From Streptomyces sp. CB02400 (GTDB taxonomy: Bacteria; Actinomycetota; Actinomycetes; Streptomycetales; Streptomycetaceae), in assembly GCF_001905725.1 (NCBI RefSeq), contig NZ_LIWB01000003.1:333575-397574 (forward strand): a stretch of 64,000 nt of DNA. The letters are read 5' to 3'. Each line of letters opens with the position of its first letter. Positions within the stretch are counted from its first letter, which is position 1. Positions 16,265-25,128 of the stretch are shown one piece after another. The notes below the pieces were generated by a model, which saw only the letters and a program-made list of their open reading frames with translations, made no database searches and was not told the origin of the DNA. A program made the position numbers and the translations under genes.

Positions 16265-17703
16265 TCGGCGTCGTCGCCCTTGCTCTCGCCCTCGTCCTCG
16301 GCCTCGTCCTTCTTCTTGAGGTCGGGCTTGCCGGCGGCCTCGCCGAGCATCTTGTCCAGCTCGGAGAAGTCGATCTGCTCGCGGTGCACGAAACCGTCCG
16401 GGTCGTCCAGGTCGGTCGCCGTCGGCAGCATGTCCGGGTGCGCCCACAGGGCGTCCCGGCCGTCGACCCCGCGCGCGTCGGTGAGCGAGGCCCACAGGCG
16501 CGAGGCGTCGCGCAGCCGGCGCGGGCGCAGCTCCAGACCGATCAGCGTGGCGAACGTCTGCTCCGCCGGGCCACCCGAGGCGCGGCGGCGGCGCAGCGTC
16601 TCGCGCAGCGCGTCGGCCGACGACAGCCGCGGCTTGGCCGCGGCGTGCACCACGGCGTCCACCCAGCCCTCGACGAGCGCCAGTGCCGTCTCCAGACGGG
16701 CCAGGGCGGCCTTCTGCTCCGGTGTGTCCTCCGGCTGGAACATGCCCTGCTGGAGGGCCTCCTGCAGCTGCTCGGGGTTCTGCGGGTCGAACTGGCCGAC
16801 GACGTCCTCGAGCTTGCCGGTGTCGACCTTGATGCCGCGCGCGTAGCCGTCCACGGCACCGAACAGGTGCGAGCGCAGCCACGGGACGTGCGCGAACAGG
16901 CGGTGGTGGGCGGCCTCGCGCAGGGCGAGATACAGCCGCACCTCCTCCTGGGGGACGCCCAGGTCCTTGCCGAACGTCTCGATGTTCAGCGGCAGCAGCG
17001 CGGCCCGCCCGGCCGGGCCCAGCGGCAGGCCGATGTCGGACGAGCCGACGACCTCACCGGCGAGCACACCGACGGCCTGCCCGATCTGCGTGCCGAACAT
17101 GGCGCCGCCCATGGAGCGCATCATGCCGATCAGCGGGCCGGCCATGGCCTGCATCTCCTCCGGCAGCACATCGCCCATCGCGTTCCCGACGCGCTCGGCC
17201 ACCGGGTCGACCAGTTCCCGCCACGCCGGAAGGGTGGCCTCCACCCACTCCGCGCGGCTCCAGGCCACGGCGGAGCCGGCGCCCGAGGGCAGGGAGGTCG
17301 CGTCGTCCAGCCACAGGTCGGCCAGACGGACCGCTTCCTCCACGGCCCTGCGGTCGGCGGGCCCGACGCTCGCGTCCTTCGAGCCCTCCGCGGTGCCCTG
17401 CGAGACGGTCTGCCGGGCGATCTGCTTGGCCATGTCCCAGTTCACCGGCCCGCCCTCGTAGGAGAGCATCTGGCCGAGCTGCTGGAACGCCGCGCCCAGG
17501 TCGTTGGGGTTCAGCGACCCGAACATCGCGGCGAACGGATTGTCCGCGCCAGGGCCGCCAAAGCCTCCGGCTCCGGGCATGCCGAAGCCGAACGGGTTGG
17601 CCGGGCCCTGACCACCACCGCTCTGCGGGTCCTTCTTCTTGCCCTCGTCGCCGTCGTCCGGCTCCTCCGGCGGAAGGCCGAATCCGAATGGGGTGTCACT
17701 CAC
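16261..17703 (-). CDS. Zincin_2 (DUF2342) zinc-dependent metalloprotease-like protein
   Basis: This 480-residue protein of an actinobacterial family is sometimes annotated as a hydrolase or F420-associated. A Gly/Pro-rich N-terminus with repeated NPFGFGMPG-like units precedes an all-helical core. The probable metal helix is LREAAHHRLFAHVPWLRSH, a variant of the zincin motif. A charged Lys/Glu tail ends the protein. The GTG start has GAGGAAA upstream. M. tuberculosis Rv3195 is, from memory, the counterpart in the same neighbourhood. Proteolytic activity is unproven. Confidence 0.85.
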   Translation of the reverse strand: MSDTPFGFGLPPEEPDDGDEGKKKDPQSGGGQGPANPFGFGMPGAGGFGGPGADNPFAAMFGSLNPNDLGAAFQQLGQMLSYEGGPVNWDMAKQIARQTVSQGTAEGSKDASVGPADRRAVEEAVRLADLWLDDATSLPSGAGSAVAWSRAEWVEATLPAWRELVDPVAERVGNAMGDVLPEEMQAMAGPLIGMMRSMGGAMFGTQIGQAVGVLAGEVVGSSDIGLPLGPAGRAALLPLNIETFGKDLGVPQEEVRLYLALREAAHHRLFAHVPWLRSHLFGAVDGYARGIKVDTGKLEDVVGQFDPQNPEQLQEALQQGMFQPEDTPEQKAALARLETALALVEGWVDAVVHAAAKPRLSSADALRETLRRRRASGGPAEQTFATLIGLELRPRRLRDASRLWASLTDARGVDGRDALWAHPDMLPTATDLDDPDGFVHREQIDFSELDKMLGEAAGKPDLKKKDEAEDEGESKGDDAE

Positions 17704-17895
17704 GGGTTTCCTCGGCTGGTAGGGCCACCGGTTCTTTCCGGCGGCACGGCTGCCCGACAACACCACCCAGCGTAGACACCTGAAGCGGTTCGGGCCTCGG
17801 TGCTTCGCCGACAGAAGGCCTGCGGCAGGATGGATGCCACCTGGTACGTACGCGTCGCTCGCGCCCGTACTGAAGACAACCGCTGGAGACGCCCG

Positions 17896-19008
17896 GTGAG
17901 TTCCCCAGATCCACAGGTTCGCGCAGCGCGAAACAAGTCAACCGGTGCCGCGGCACGCGGCCCCGTCGTCGCGGTCACCGGTGCCGCGTCCGGCATCGGC
18001 GCGCTGCTCACCGCGCGGCTCGCCGCCTCGGAGGAGGTCAAGCAGGTCATCGCCATCGACGAGCGGCGCGGCGAGTGCGCCGAGGCGCGCTGGCACATCC
18101 TGGACGTACGGGACCCGGCCATCGCGGACAAGCTGCGCGGGGCCGACGCGGTGGTCCATCTCGCGCTCGACCTCGATCTGGAGACCGATGCCGCCGCCCG
18201 GACGGCCTACAACGTGCGGGGCACGCAGACGGTGCTGACGGCCGCCGCGGCCGCCGGGGTGCACCGAGTGGTGCTGTGCACGTCGACGATGGTCTACGGG
18301 GCGCTGCCGGACAACGAGCTGCCGCTGTCCGAGGACGCGGAGCTGCGGGCCACGGCGGAGGCCACGGGGGTCGGCGACCTCCTGGAGATCGAGCGGCTCG
18401 CGCGCCGGGCGCCCAGGGCGCACCCGGGGCTCAATGTCACGGTCGTGCGCCCCGCCGTGCTGGTGGGAGGCACCGACACCGCGCTGACCAGGTACTTCGA
18501 GTCGCCCAGGCTGCTCGTGGTGGCCGGGTCGCGGCCCGCGTGGCAGTTCTGTCACGTCCAGGATCTGTGCAGCGCCCTGGAGTACGCCGTCCTGGAGAAG
18601 GTCGACGGTGAGCTGGCCGTCGGCTGCGACGGATGGCTGGAGCAGGAGGAGGTCGAGGAGCTCAGCGGGATCCGGCGGATGGAGCTGCCGTCGGCGGTCG
18701 CGCTCGGCGCGGCGGCCCGGCTGCACCGGATCGGGCTCACCCCGTCCCCGGCCGGGGACCTGGCCTACACGATGTACCCCTGGGTGGTGAGCGGGAGCCG
18801 GCTGCACGACGTCGGGTGGCGGCCCGCGCACACCAACGAGGAGGTGCTCGCGGAGCTGCTGGAGGAGGTGTCCGGCAGGCACACGGTCGCCGGCCGGCGA
18901 CTGGGGCGCAAGGACGCGACGGCGGCGGGCGCCGCGGGAGCGACGGTGGCCCTGCTGGGCGCGGCCGCGGTGGTACGACGGGCGCGCAAGGCCCGGCGCC
19001 GGATCTGA
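17896..19008 (+). CDS. NAD-dependent epimerase/dehydratase family protein
   Basis: This 370-residue extended short-chain dehydrogenase-like protein has the dinucleotide motif VTGAASGIGALLTARL near residue 30. A strand ending CTSTMVYGA follows at the active-site position. The catalytic Tyr-x3-Lys pair is not visible where expected (GDLLEIERL is found instead), so this may be a non-catalytic or atypical member. The C-terminus is a hydrophobic Ala/Gly helix followed by RRARKARRR, possibly a membrane-anchoring tail. The GTG start has GGAG eight bases upstream. It is divergent from the Zincin_2 gene. Confidence 0.8.
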   Translation: MSSPDPQVRAARNKSTGAAARGPVVAVTGAASGIGALLTARLAASEEVKQVIAIDERRGECAEARWHILDVRDPAIADKLRGADAVVHLALDLDLETDAAARTAYNVRGTQTVLTAAAAAGVHRVVLCTSTMVYGALPDNELPLSEDAELRATAEATGVGDLLEIERLARRAPRAHPGLNVTVVRPAVLVGGTDTALTRYFESPRLLVVAGSRPAWQFCHVQDLCSALEYAVLEKVDGELAVGCDGWLEQEEVEELSGIRRMELPSAVALGAAARLHRIGLTPSPAGDLAYTMYPWVVSGSRLHDVGWRPAHTNEEVLAELLEEVSGRHTVAGRRLGRKDATAAGAAGATVALLGAAAVVRRARKARRRI

Positions 19009-19118
19009 CGGGCCTCCTGCGGGAAGCCGCCTCCTGTAGGAAGCTCCGAACGGGCACGCGCGCGTGCCGGGCGATGACGCTGTTCCGCGTTGTCGCCGGG
19101 GTGGGGCACGATGGAGAC

Positions 19119-19577
19119 ATGGCATCCACGCACGATCACCCGGGTGAGCAGGCCGCACAGGACCCGATCAAGCTGATCTCGATCCGCGACACGCCGCTGT
19201 CCGTGGACGAGGTCCTCCACGCGGTCGGGGACGACGCGGCCGGCGGGACGGCGCTGTTCGTCGGGACCGTGCGCAACCACGACGGGGGCGCCGACGTCGA
19301 CGAACTCGGCTATTCGTGCCACCCCGGCGCCGAGGACGAGATGCGGCGGATCGCCGAGAAGGTCGCCGCCGAGTACCCCGTCCGGGCACTGGCCGCCGTG
19401 CACCGGGTGGGAGACCTCCGGGTCGGTGACCTCGCCGTGGTCGTCGGCGTGTCGTGCCCGCACCGGGGGGAGGCCTTCGAGGCCTGCCGGAAGCTGATCG
19501 ACGACCTCAAGCACGAGGTGCCCATCTGGAAGCACCAGCGGTTCTCGGACGGCACAGAGGAATGGGTCGGCGCATAG
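19119..19577 (+). CDS. moaE: Molybdopterin synthase catalytic subunit-like protein
   Basis: This 152-residue protein has the MoaE fold and conserved residues: ALFVGTVRNHDGG, VHRVGDLRVGD, CPHRGEAFEACRKLID, and LKHEVPIWKHQ with the two catalytic lysines. MoaE with MoaD converts precursor Z to molybdopterin. No moaD or other cofactor gene lies beside it, which is normal in Streptomyces where the genes are scattered. The ATG is closely preceded by GGAG. Confidence 0.88.
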   Translation: MASTHDHPGEQAAQDPIKLISIRDTPLSVDEVLHAVGDDAAGGTALFVGTVRNHDGGADVDELGYSCHPGAEDEMRRIAEKVAAEYPVRALAAVHRVGDLRVGDLAVVVGVSCPHRGEAFEACRKLIDDLKHEVPIWKHQRFSDGTEEWVGA

Positions 19578-19760
19578 CGCCGTCGTTGAGGGGTGGTGGT
19601 CGGGCGACGGGAGGGCGGGTGGGCGCCTGCTGAGGCGACCATGACAGACCCCCGGACCTCCGGTTGCGTAACCCCACCCCTGGCGTGAGCGTTGTCACTG
19701 CGGATGGTTAATCTGCTGATCAGTCAGTGTTGCGGACGCTCATGGGGTTGGGAGGTCGGC

Positions 19761-19925
19761 ATGGCGGCACTCGCCTGGTTGCTGATTCCGCTGGTGGCCG
19801 CGATCGGAGCGGGACTGTGGGGCAGTTGGGCCAATCGCACCCGCAAGGTGCGGAGCGACGGCCCCGAACTCATCGGTTACGCCCGGTTCCGCGAGGCCAT
19901 GGAAAAGCCGCGCTCGGGTAGCTGA
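19761..19925 (+). CDS. Small membrane protein (54 aa)
   Basis: A 54-residue ORF has a clear GGAGG five bases before its ATG. One N-terminal transmembrane helix (LAWLLIPLVAAIGAGLWGSW) is followed by a charged cytoplasmic tail ending in GYARFREAMEKP. I recognise no function. It is followed by a terminator and then by the PDZ-Lon protease gene, with which it may share membrane localisation. Confidence 0.75.
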   Translation: MAALAWLLIPLVAAIGAGLWGSWANRTRKVRSDGPELIGYARFREAMEKPRSGS

Positions 19926-19963
19926 AGGCCAAAGAACAGCAGGTCACGGCGTACGGAGTGAGC

Positions 19964-19987
19964 AGGGCCGCCCGTCCGGGCGGCCCT
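19964..19987 (+). terminator. Terminator hairpin after the small membrane protein
   Basis: A perfect 10-bp stem AGGGCCGCCC/GGGCGGCCCT has a GTCC loop. Confidence 0.7.
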
Positions 19988-20025
19988 GACGGTGCGCTGA
20001 CAGGCCTGTCCCGTACTGTCGAGGC

Positions 20026-21120
20026 ATGCCACGCCGCACCGCGACGATGCTCGCCTCCACCCTGATGCTGATCGCGCTCCTGTGCGCGGGAGTGTTCATC
20101 CCCGTGCCCTACTCGGAGATGTCCCCGGGGCCGACGGTGAACACGCTGGGCGAGCACGACGGCGAGCCGGTGCTGCGGATCTCCGGGCACAAGACCTATC
20201 CGACGGACGGTCACCTCAACATGACCACGGTGCGGGTCACCAGCGCCGACTACCGGATGAACCTCGTCGAGGCCGTCTACGGATGGCTCGCGCACGACAA
20301 CAAGGTCGTCCCGCACGAGACCCTCTACCCCGACGGCAAGACGGAGGAGGAGTCCACCCAGGAGAACGCCGAGGAGTTCAGCCAGTCCCAGGAGAGCGCC
20401 AAGGTCGCGGCCCTGAAGGAACTCGACGTCCCGGTGAAGTCCTGGGTGATCGTCTCCACGGTGGTCAAGGGGTCCCCGTCCGAGGGCAAGCTGCACGCGG
20501 GCGACGTGATCAAGACCGTCGACGGCGAGGCGGTGAAGGAACCGGCCGACGTCGCCGAGCGGGTGACCGAGCACAAGCCGGGCGAGGACGTCGTCTTCAC
20601 CATCGTGCCGGCCGAGGAGCAGGCCGCCGCCGAGAAGGAGAACCGGACGGCGACGAAGACCAAGAAGGTGACGATCACCACCACGACCTCCGAGGACGGC
20701 GGCGAGAAGCGCGCCATCGTCGGGATCTCCGCCGGGACCGACCACACCTTCCCGTTCAGCATCGACATCAAGCTCGCCGACGTCGGCGGGCCGAGCGCGG
20801 GCCTGATGTTCGCGCTCGGCATCTACGACAAGCTCACCCCGGGCAGCCTGACCGGCGGCGAGTTCGTCGCCGGCACCGGCACCATCGACGACGACGGCAA
20901 GGTGGGGCCGATCGGCGGGATCCAGATGAAGACGGTCGGCGCGCGCGACAAGGGCGCCGAGTACTTCCTCACGCCCGCCGACAACTGCGCGTCCGCCGCC
21001 AAGGACACCCCCGAGGGCCTCACCCTCGTGAAGGTCGACACCATCGACGACGCCCTGGGCGCCCTGGAGGACATCCGCTCCGGCGACACCGCGGACCTGC
21101 CGAAGTGCACGGCCTCCTGA
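20026..21120 (+). CDS. Membrane-anchored PDZ-Lon protease
   Basis: This 364-residue protein has one N-terminal transmembrane helix (about residues 8-27), an extracytoplasmic PDZ domain (about 130-210) and a C-terminal Lon-type serine/lysine protease domain. The catalytic dyad is Ser257 in GGPSAGLMFAL and Lys302 in IQMKTVGAR. M. tuberculosis Rv3194c is the likely counterpart, in the same neighbourhood before the UPF0182 gene. Probable role: cell-envelope protein quality control. It converges with the PPA1309-type gene with only nine bases between stops. Confidence 0.9.
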   Translation: MPRRTATMLASTLMLIALLCAGVFIPVPYSEMSPGPTVNTLGEHDGEPVLRISGHKTYPTDGHLNMTTVRVTSADYRMNLVEAVYGWLAHDNKVVPHETLYPDGKTEEESTQENAEEFSQSQESAKVAALKELDVPVKSWVIVSTVVKGSPSEGKLHAGDVIKTVDGEAVKEPADVAERVTEHKPGEDVVFTIVPAEEQAAAEKENRTATKTKKVTITTTTSEDGGEKRAIVGISAGTDHTFPFSIDIKLADVGGPSAGLMFALGIYDKLTPGSLTGGEFVAGTGTIDDDGKVGPIGGIQMKTVGARDKGAEYFLTPADNCASAAKDTPEGLTLVKVDTIDDALGALEDIRSGDTADLPKCTAS

Positions 21121-21129
21121 CCGGCCCCG

Positions 21130-21672
21130 CTACTCCTCGAACGTCGCCGTCAGCGCCTGAGCCAGGCCCGGCACCAGCTCGGAGCCGGTGAGGACCTCCG
21201 TGGCGGAGTCCTTCTCACGCAGCCGCAGGGCCGACTCGCGGGCCCCGTCGCGCAGCACCGCGACCGTCATCCGGACCTCCTGACGCTCCGGGTGCCGCGC
21301 CACCCACTTCGTCAGCGCGGCCTCGTCCAGGTCCTTGGGGACCTGGGCCTCGGCCGACGGCGGCAGCATCAGCCGCTCCACGGTCAGGGCACAGCCGGTC
21401 ACCGCGTCGGGCCAGGCGATGGTGCCCAGGAACTCGTCGAGCGGCTTGCCCGTTGGAATCTCGTCCTGCTCGATCGGGGTGAGAGCGGTTGTCTCCTGTT
21501 CGTCGCCCAGACCGAGCCGGTCCGCGAGCGAGGGCTGTTCGGCCCGCAGCCGGGCGGTGTCGACGAGGGCGAACAGGCGGGCGGGCTGGTCCCAGCCGAG
21601 GCCGGAGACGTACTCGTCGATCTCGAGCACGGCCCGGGTGAGCGGGTTGGCCGCCATGGGTGTGTTGGACAT
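21130..21672 (-). CDS. PPA1309 family conserved actinobacterial protein
   Basis: This 180-residue soluble protein of an actinobacteria-specific family has no known function. Conserved blocks include LTRAVLEIDEYVSGLGWDQP, LDEFLGTIAWPD and MLPPSAEAQVP. The ATG has GAGAGGA about eight bases upstream. It is divergent from the UPF0182 membrane protein, and this pairing is widely conserved, so a functional link is possible. Confidence 0.85.
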   Translation of the reverse strand: MSNTPMAANPLTRAVLEIDEYVSGLGWDQPARLFALVDTARLRAEQPSLADRLGLGDEQETTALTPIEQDEIPTGKPLDEFLGTIAWPDAVTGCALTVERLMLPPSAEAQVPKDLDEAALTKWVARHPERQEVRMTVAVLRDGARESALRLREKDSATEVLTGSELVPGLAQALTATFEE

Positions 21673-21824
21673 GGTCACAATCCTCTCTCGTTCCTGGCCG
21701 GAATCGGGAACCGAGTAAAGCGTGAGTAAGTTGCATAGGTGTGGGCCTGCGATCACGGGGGACCACACACGGTCCGTGAAGACGCGGGCCTGACGAATCA
21801 ACAGCGAACTTCGAGGTGCCTACC

Positions 21825-24776
21825 TTGGCTTTCCAGATGCCGGACCGCGGCGGAGGCCCGACGGGGCCACGGATCAGAGTGGGCCGCCCGTCCCGGCGGG
21901 TCCGGACCCTGCTCATGACACTGGGCGTCCTGGCCGTCCTCGGCATGGTGTTCACCATGTTCGCGGGCTTCTGGACCGACTGGCTGTGGTATCGCTCGGT
22001 CAACTACTCGTCGGTGTTCACGACGACCCTGTGGACCAAGATCGGGCTGTTCTTCGTCTTCGGTCTGCTGATGGCCCTCGCGGTCGGCTTCAACATCTGG
22101 CTGGCACACCGCATGCGGCCGCCGCTGAGCGCCATGTCGATGGAGCAGCAGAACCTAGACCGGTACCGGATGGGCATCGCCCCGTACAAGAAGTGGCTGC
22201 TGCTCGGCATCACCGCGCTGGTGGGCCTGATCGCCGGCGCCTCGGCGTCGAGCCAGTGGCGGACCTGGCTGATGTGGGTCAACGGCGTGTCCTTCGGCCA
22301 GAAGGACCCGCAGTTCAAGCTCGACGTCTCCTTCTACGCCTTCGACCTGCCCTGGTACCGGTTCCTGCTCGGCTTCGGCTTCGCCGCCACGATCCTGGCG
22401 CTGATCGCCGCCGCGCTCACCCACTACCTGTACGGCGGACTGCGCGTCACCAGCCCGGGCGCGCGCGCCACGGCCGCGGCCACCGGACACCTGTCGGTGC
22501 TCCTCGGTGTCTTCGTCGCCCTGAAGGCGGTCGCCTACTGGCTCGACCGGTACGGACTGGCGGTGAAGTCCAGCGACTTCAAGGCCACCGACAACTGGAC
22601 GGGCCTCAGGTACGTCGACGCCAACGCCTACCTGCCGGCCAAGACGATCCTGTTCTGCATCGCCGTGATCTGCGCGCTGCTGTTCTTCGCCACCCTGTGG
22701 CGGCGCACCTGGCAGCTGCCCGTGATCGGCTTCGGCCTGATGGTGCTGTCGGCGATCCTCATCGGCGGTCTGTACCCGGCGATCGTGCAGAAGTTCCAGG
22801 TCCAGCCGAACGAGCAGGCCAAGGAAGCGCCGTACGTCGAGAAGAACCTCAAGGCCACGCGTGAGGCCTACGGCATCGACGACTCCAAGGTCACCGACTA
22901 CCCGGGCACGAGCCAGACCGAGGACAAGACCCAGCTGCGGGACGACGTCACCGACACGGCGAGCATCCGGATCATGGACCCGAACATCGTCTCGCCGACG
23001 TTCCAGCAGCTCCAGCAGATCAGGAACTACTACGCGTTCCCGACCAACCTGGACGTCGACCGGTACGCCGTCGACGGCGAGGAGCAGGACACGGTCATCG
23101 GTCTGCGCGAGCTGAACCTGGACGGCATCCCCAAGCGGAACTGGATCAACGACCACTTCCGCTACACCCACGGATACGGTGTCGTCGCGGCCGAGGGCAC
23201 CAGCGTGGACTCCGGCGGCCGTCCGAACTTCATCGAGTCCGACCTGCCCTCCAAGGGCGAACTCCCGGAGTACGAGCAGCGCGTCTACTACGGCGAGCGC
23301 ACCACCACGTACTCGATCGTCGGCGGTCCCCAGAAGGAGATCGACTACTCCGACGACAGCGGCGAGAAGACGTACAGCTACAAGGGCGACAGCGGGATCG
23401 ACCTCGAGAACCCGATCAACCGGGCCGCCTACGCGGTCGCGTTCAGCGAGCCGCAGATCCTGTACTCCGGGGCGATCGGCGAGGGATCGCGGATCCTGTA
23501 CAACCGCACGCCCAAGGAGCGCGTCGAGGCGATCGCCCCGTGGCTGACCATCGACGGCGACGCCTACCCGGCGGTCGTGGACGGCCGTATCCAGTGGATC
23601 GTCGACGCCTACACCACCACCAACGGCTATCCGTACGCGTCGCGGACGACCCTCGGCGACACCACGGCCGACTCGCTGACCGCCACCAACGACCAGCGCG
23701 CGGTGGTGGCCCAGCAGAACCAGGTCAACTACATCCGCAACTCGGTGAAGGCGACCGTCGACGCGTACAGCGGCGAGGTCAAGCTCTACCAGTGGGACAC
23801 CCAGGACCCCGTCCTGAAGACCTGGATGAAGGCCTTCCCGGACACGGTGCAGCCGAAGACCGAGATCTCCAGCGCGCTGATGGCCCATCTGCGGTATCCG
23901 CAGGACCTGTTCAAGGTGCAGCGCGAACTGCTGACCCGCTACCACGTGAAGGACGCCACCACGTTCCTCTCGGGCAGCGAGGTGTGGGAAGTACCGGACG
24001 ACCCGACCAACAAGACGGGCGACGCGGTGCCTCCGTACTACCTGAGCATGAAGATGCCCGACCAGCAGGAGCAGACCTTCTCGCTCACCACGACGTTCAC
24101 ACCGAACGGCCGTGACAACCTCAGTGCCTTCATGGCGGTGAACGCCGATCCGGGCACCGAGGACTACGGCAAGATCAGAGTGCTGAAACTGCCGACCAGC
24201 ACCACGGCCGCCGGACCCAAACAGGTCCAGAGCCAGTTCAACTCCGAACAGAACATCGCCGAGTCCATCAGGCTGCTGAGAGGCGGCGACTCCGAGGTCG
24301 AGTACGGCAACCTGCTGGCCGTCCCCCTCGACGGCGGACTGCTCTACGTGGAGCCGGTCTACGTACGCGGTGGTGGGCTGAAGTACCCGCTGCTGCGGAA
24401 GGTGCTGGTGACCTACGGAGGCCAGACCGCCTTCGAGGACACCCTCGACCAGGCCCTCAACAAGATCTTCGGGGGTGAGGGCACGACCACCGAGCCACCA
24501 CCGGGCGAGGACGAGGGAACCGGCGAGGAGGAAGGCACGACGCCGCCGCCGACGTCCGACAACCCCACGGTCCAGGAGGCGCTGAACGACGCCCAGAAGG
24601 CCTTCGAGGCCGGCCAGGAAGCCCTGAAGAAGAACGACTGGGAGGCCTACGGCAAGGCACAGAAGGACCTGGAGGACGCGCTGCGCAAGGCCGAGGAGGC
24701 CCAGTCGGCCGAAGGAGGTGGCGGCGCCGGCGGCGGGGAGAGCAGCCCCAGTCCCGACGCGAGTCCGAGCAGTTAG
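21825..24776 (+). CDS. UPF0182 family large membrane protein
   Basis: This predicted 983-residue protein has seven N-terminal transmembrane helices (to about residue 310), a large extracytoplasmic region, and an acidic, Gly/Ser-rich C-terminal tail. Family members occur across actinobacteria, cyanobacteria and clostridia, and the function is unknown. The TTG start was preferred because GAGG lies eight bases upstream. The in-frame GTG nine bases earlier overlaps that ribosome site, and an ATG at 21837 is an alternative. M. tuberculosis Rv3193c is the counterpart next to the PDZ-Lon gene. Confidence 0.9.
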   Translation: MAFQMPDRGGGPTGPRIRVGRPSRRVRTLLMTLGVLAVLGMVFTMFAGFWTDWLWYRSVNYSSVFTTTLWTKIGLFFVFGLLMALAVGFNIWLAHRMRPPLSAMSMEQQNLDRYRMGIAPYKKWLLLGITALVGLIAGASASSQWRTWLMWVNGVSFGQKDPQFKLDVSFYAFDLPWYRFLLGFGFAATILALIAAALTHYLYGGLRVTSPGARATAAATGHLSVLLGVFVALKAVAYWLDRYGLAVKSSDFKATDNWTGLRYVDANAYLPAKTILFCIAVICALLFFATLWRRTWQLPVIGFGLMVLSAILIGGLYPAIVQKFQVQPNEQAKEAPYVEKNLKATREAYGIDDSKVTDYPGTSQTEDKTQLRDDVTDTASIRIMDPNIVSPTFQQLQQIRNYYAFPTNLDVDRYAVDGEEQDTVIGLRELNLDGIPKRNWINDHFRYTHGYGVVAAEGTSVDSGGRPNFIESDLPSKGELPEYEQRVYYGERTTTYSIVGGPQKEIDYSDDSGEKTYSYKGDSGIDLENPINRAAYAVAFSEPQILYSGAIGEGSRILYNRTPKERVEAIAPWLTIDGDAYPAVVDGRIQWIVDAYTTTNGYPYASRTTLGDTTADSLTATNDQRAVVAQQNQVNYIRNSVKATVDAYSGEVKLYQWDTQDPVLKTWMKAFPDTVQPKTEISSALMAHLRYPQDLFKVQRELLTRYHVKDATTFLSGSEVWEVPDDPTNKTGDAVPPYYLSMKMPDQQEQTFSLTTTFTPNGRDNLSAFMAVNADPGTEDYGKIRVLKLPTSTTAAGPKQVQSQFNSEQNIAESIRLLRGGDSEVEYGNLLAVPLDGGLLYVEPVYVRGGGLKYPLLRKVLVTYGGQTAFEDTLDQALNKIFGGEGTTTEPPPGEDEGTGEEEGTTPPPTSDNPTVQEALNDAQKAFEAGQEALKKNDWEAYGKAQKDLEDALRKAEEAQSAEGGGGAGGGESSPSPDASPSS

Positions 24777-24831
24777 CGAGCAGGCTGGTCAAACGCCCGT
24801 CCCGCGCCGTGCTACGGTTGCAACACAACGG

Positions 24832-24905
24832 CGCGGGGTGGAGCAGCTCGGTAGCTCGCTGGGCTCATAACCCAGAGGTCGCAGGTTCAAATCCTGTCCC
24901 CGCTA
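24832..24905 (+). tRNA. Initiator tRNA-fMet (CAT), copy 1
   Basis: A 74-nt cloverleaf has anticodon CAT in CTCATAA. Three consecutive G-C pairs in the anticodon stem (CTGGG/CCCAG) and an unpaired C1 (opposite U72) identify it as an initiator. CCA is not encoded. Upstream GTCAAA, 18 bases, TACGGT is a possible promoter. A strong terminator follows. An identical copy lies 2.6 kb downstream. Confidence 0.97.
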
Positions 24906-24930
24906 CTCACGTCGCGAAGTCGGCGACATC

Positions 24931-24967
24931 AAAGGCCCGGATTCCTCAAGGAATCCGGGCCTTTGTG
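24931..24967 (+). terminator. Terminator after tRNA-fMet copy 1
   Basis: A 15-bp perfect stem AAAGGCCCGGATTCC with loop TCAA ends in CTTTG. It contains both GC-rich and A/T-ended arms, a classic intrinsic form that works in either direction. Confidence 0.88.
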
Positions 24968-25128
24968 ATGGGCGAACGCATGTGCCTGGGCGGTTGACGG
25001 CCGTGCCGCCGACGGGAGTTGGCCGATCTGTGTTTGACTTGTCTCTCTGTGGGCATGTCGACAAAACGCTGTAGTGACCTCACTGACTGCGGTATACCAG
25101 GTGTACCCAGGTTGCAGGTGGTGCGACG

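Noticed and set aside
21816..21824. GTG at 21816 as the start of the UPF0182 protein
   Set aside because: It overlaps the only ribosome-binding site (GAGG), so TTG 21825 is better placed.
25091..25107. GGTATACC and the neighbouring GTGTACC as an operator before the Sel1 gene
   Set aside because: The 8-bp palindrome is short, no conserved regulator site matches it, and no clear promoter elements surround it.
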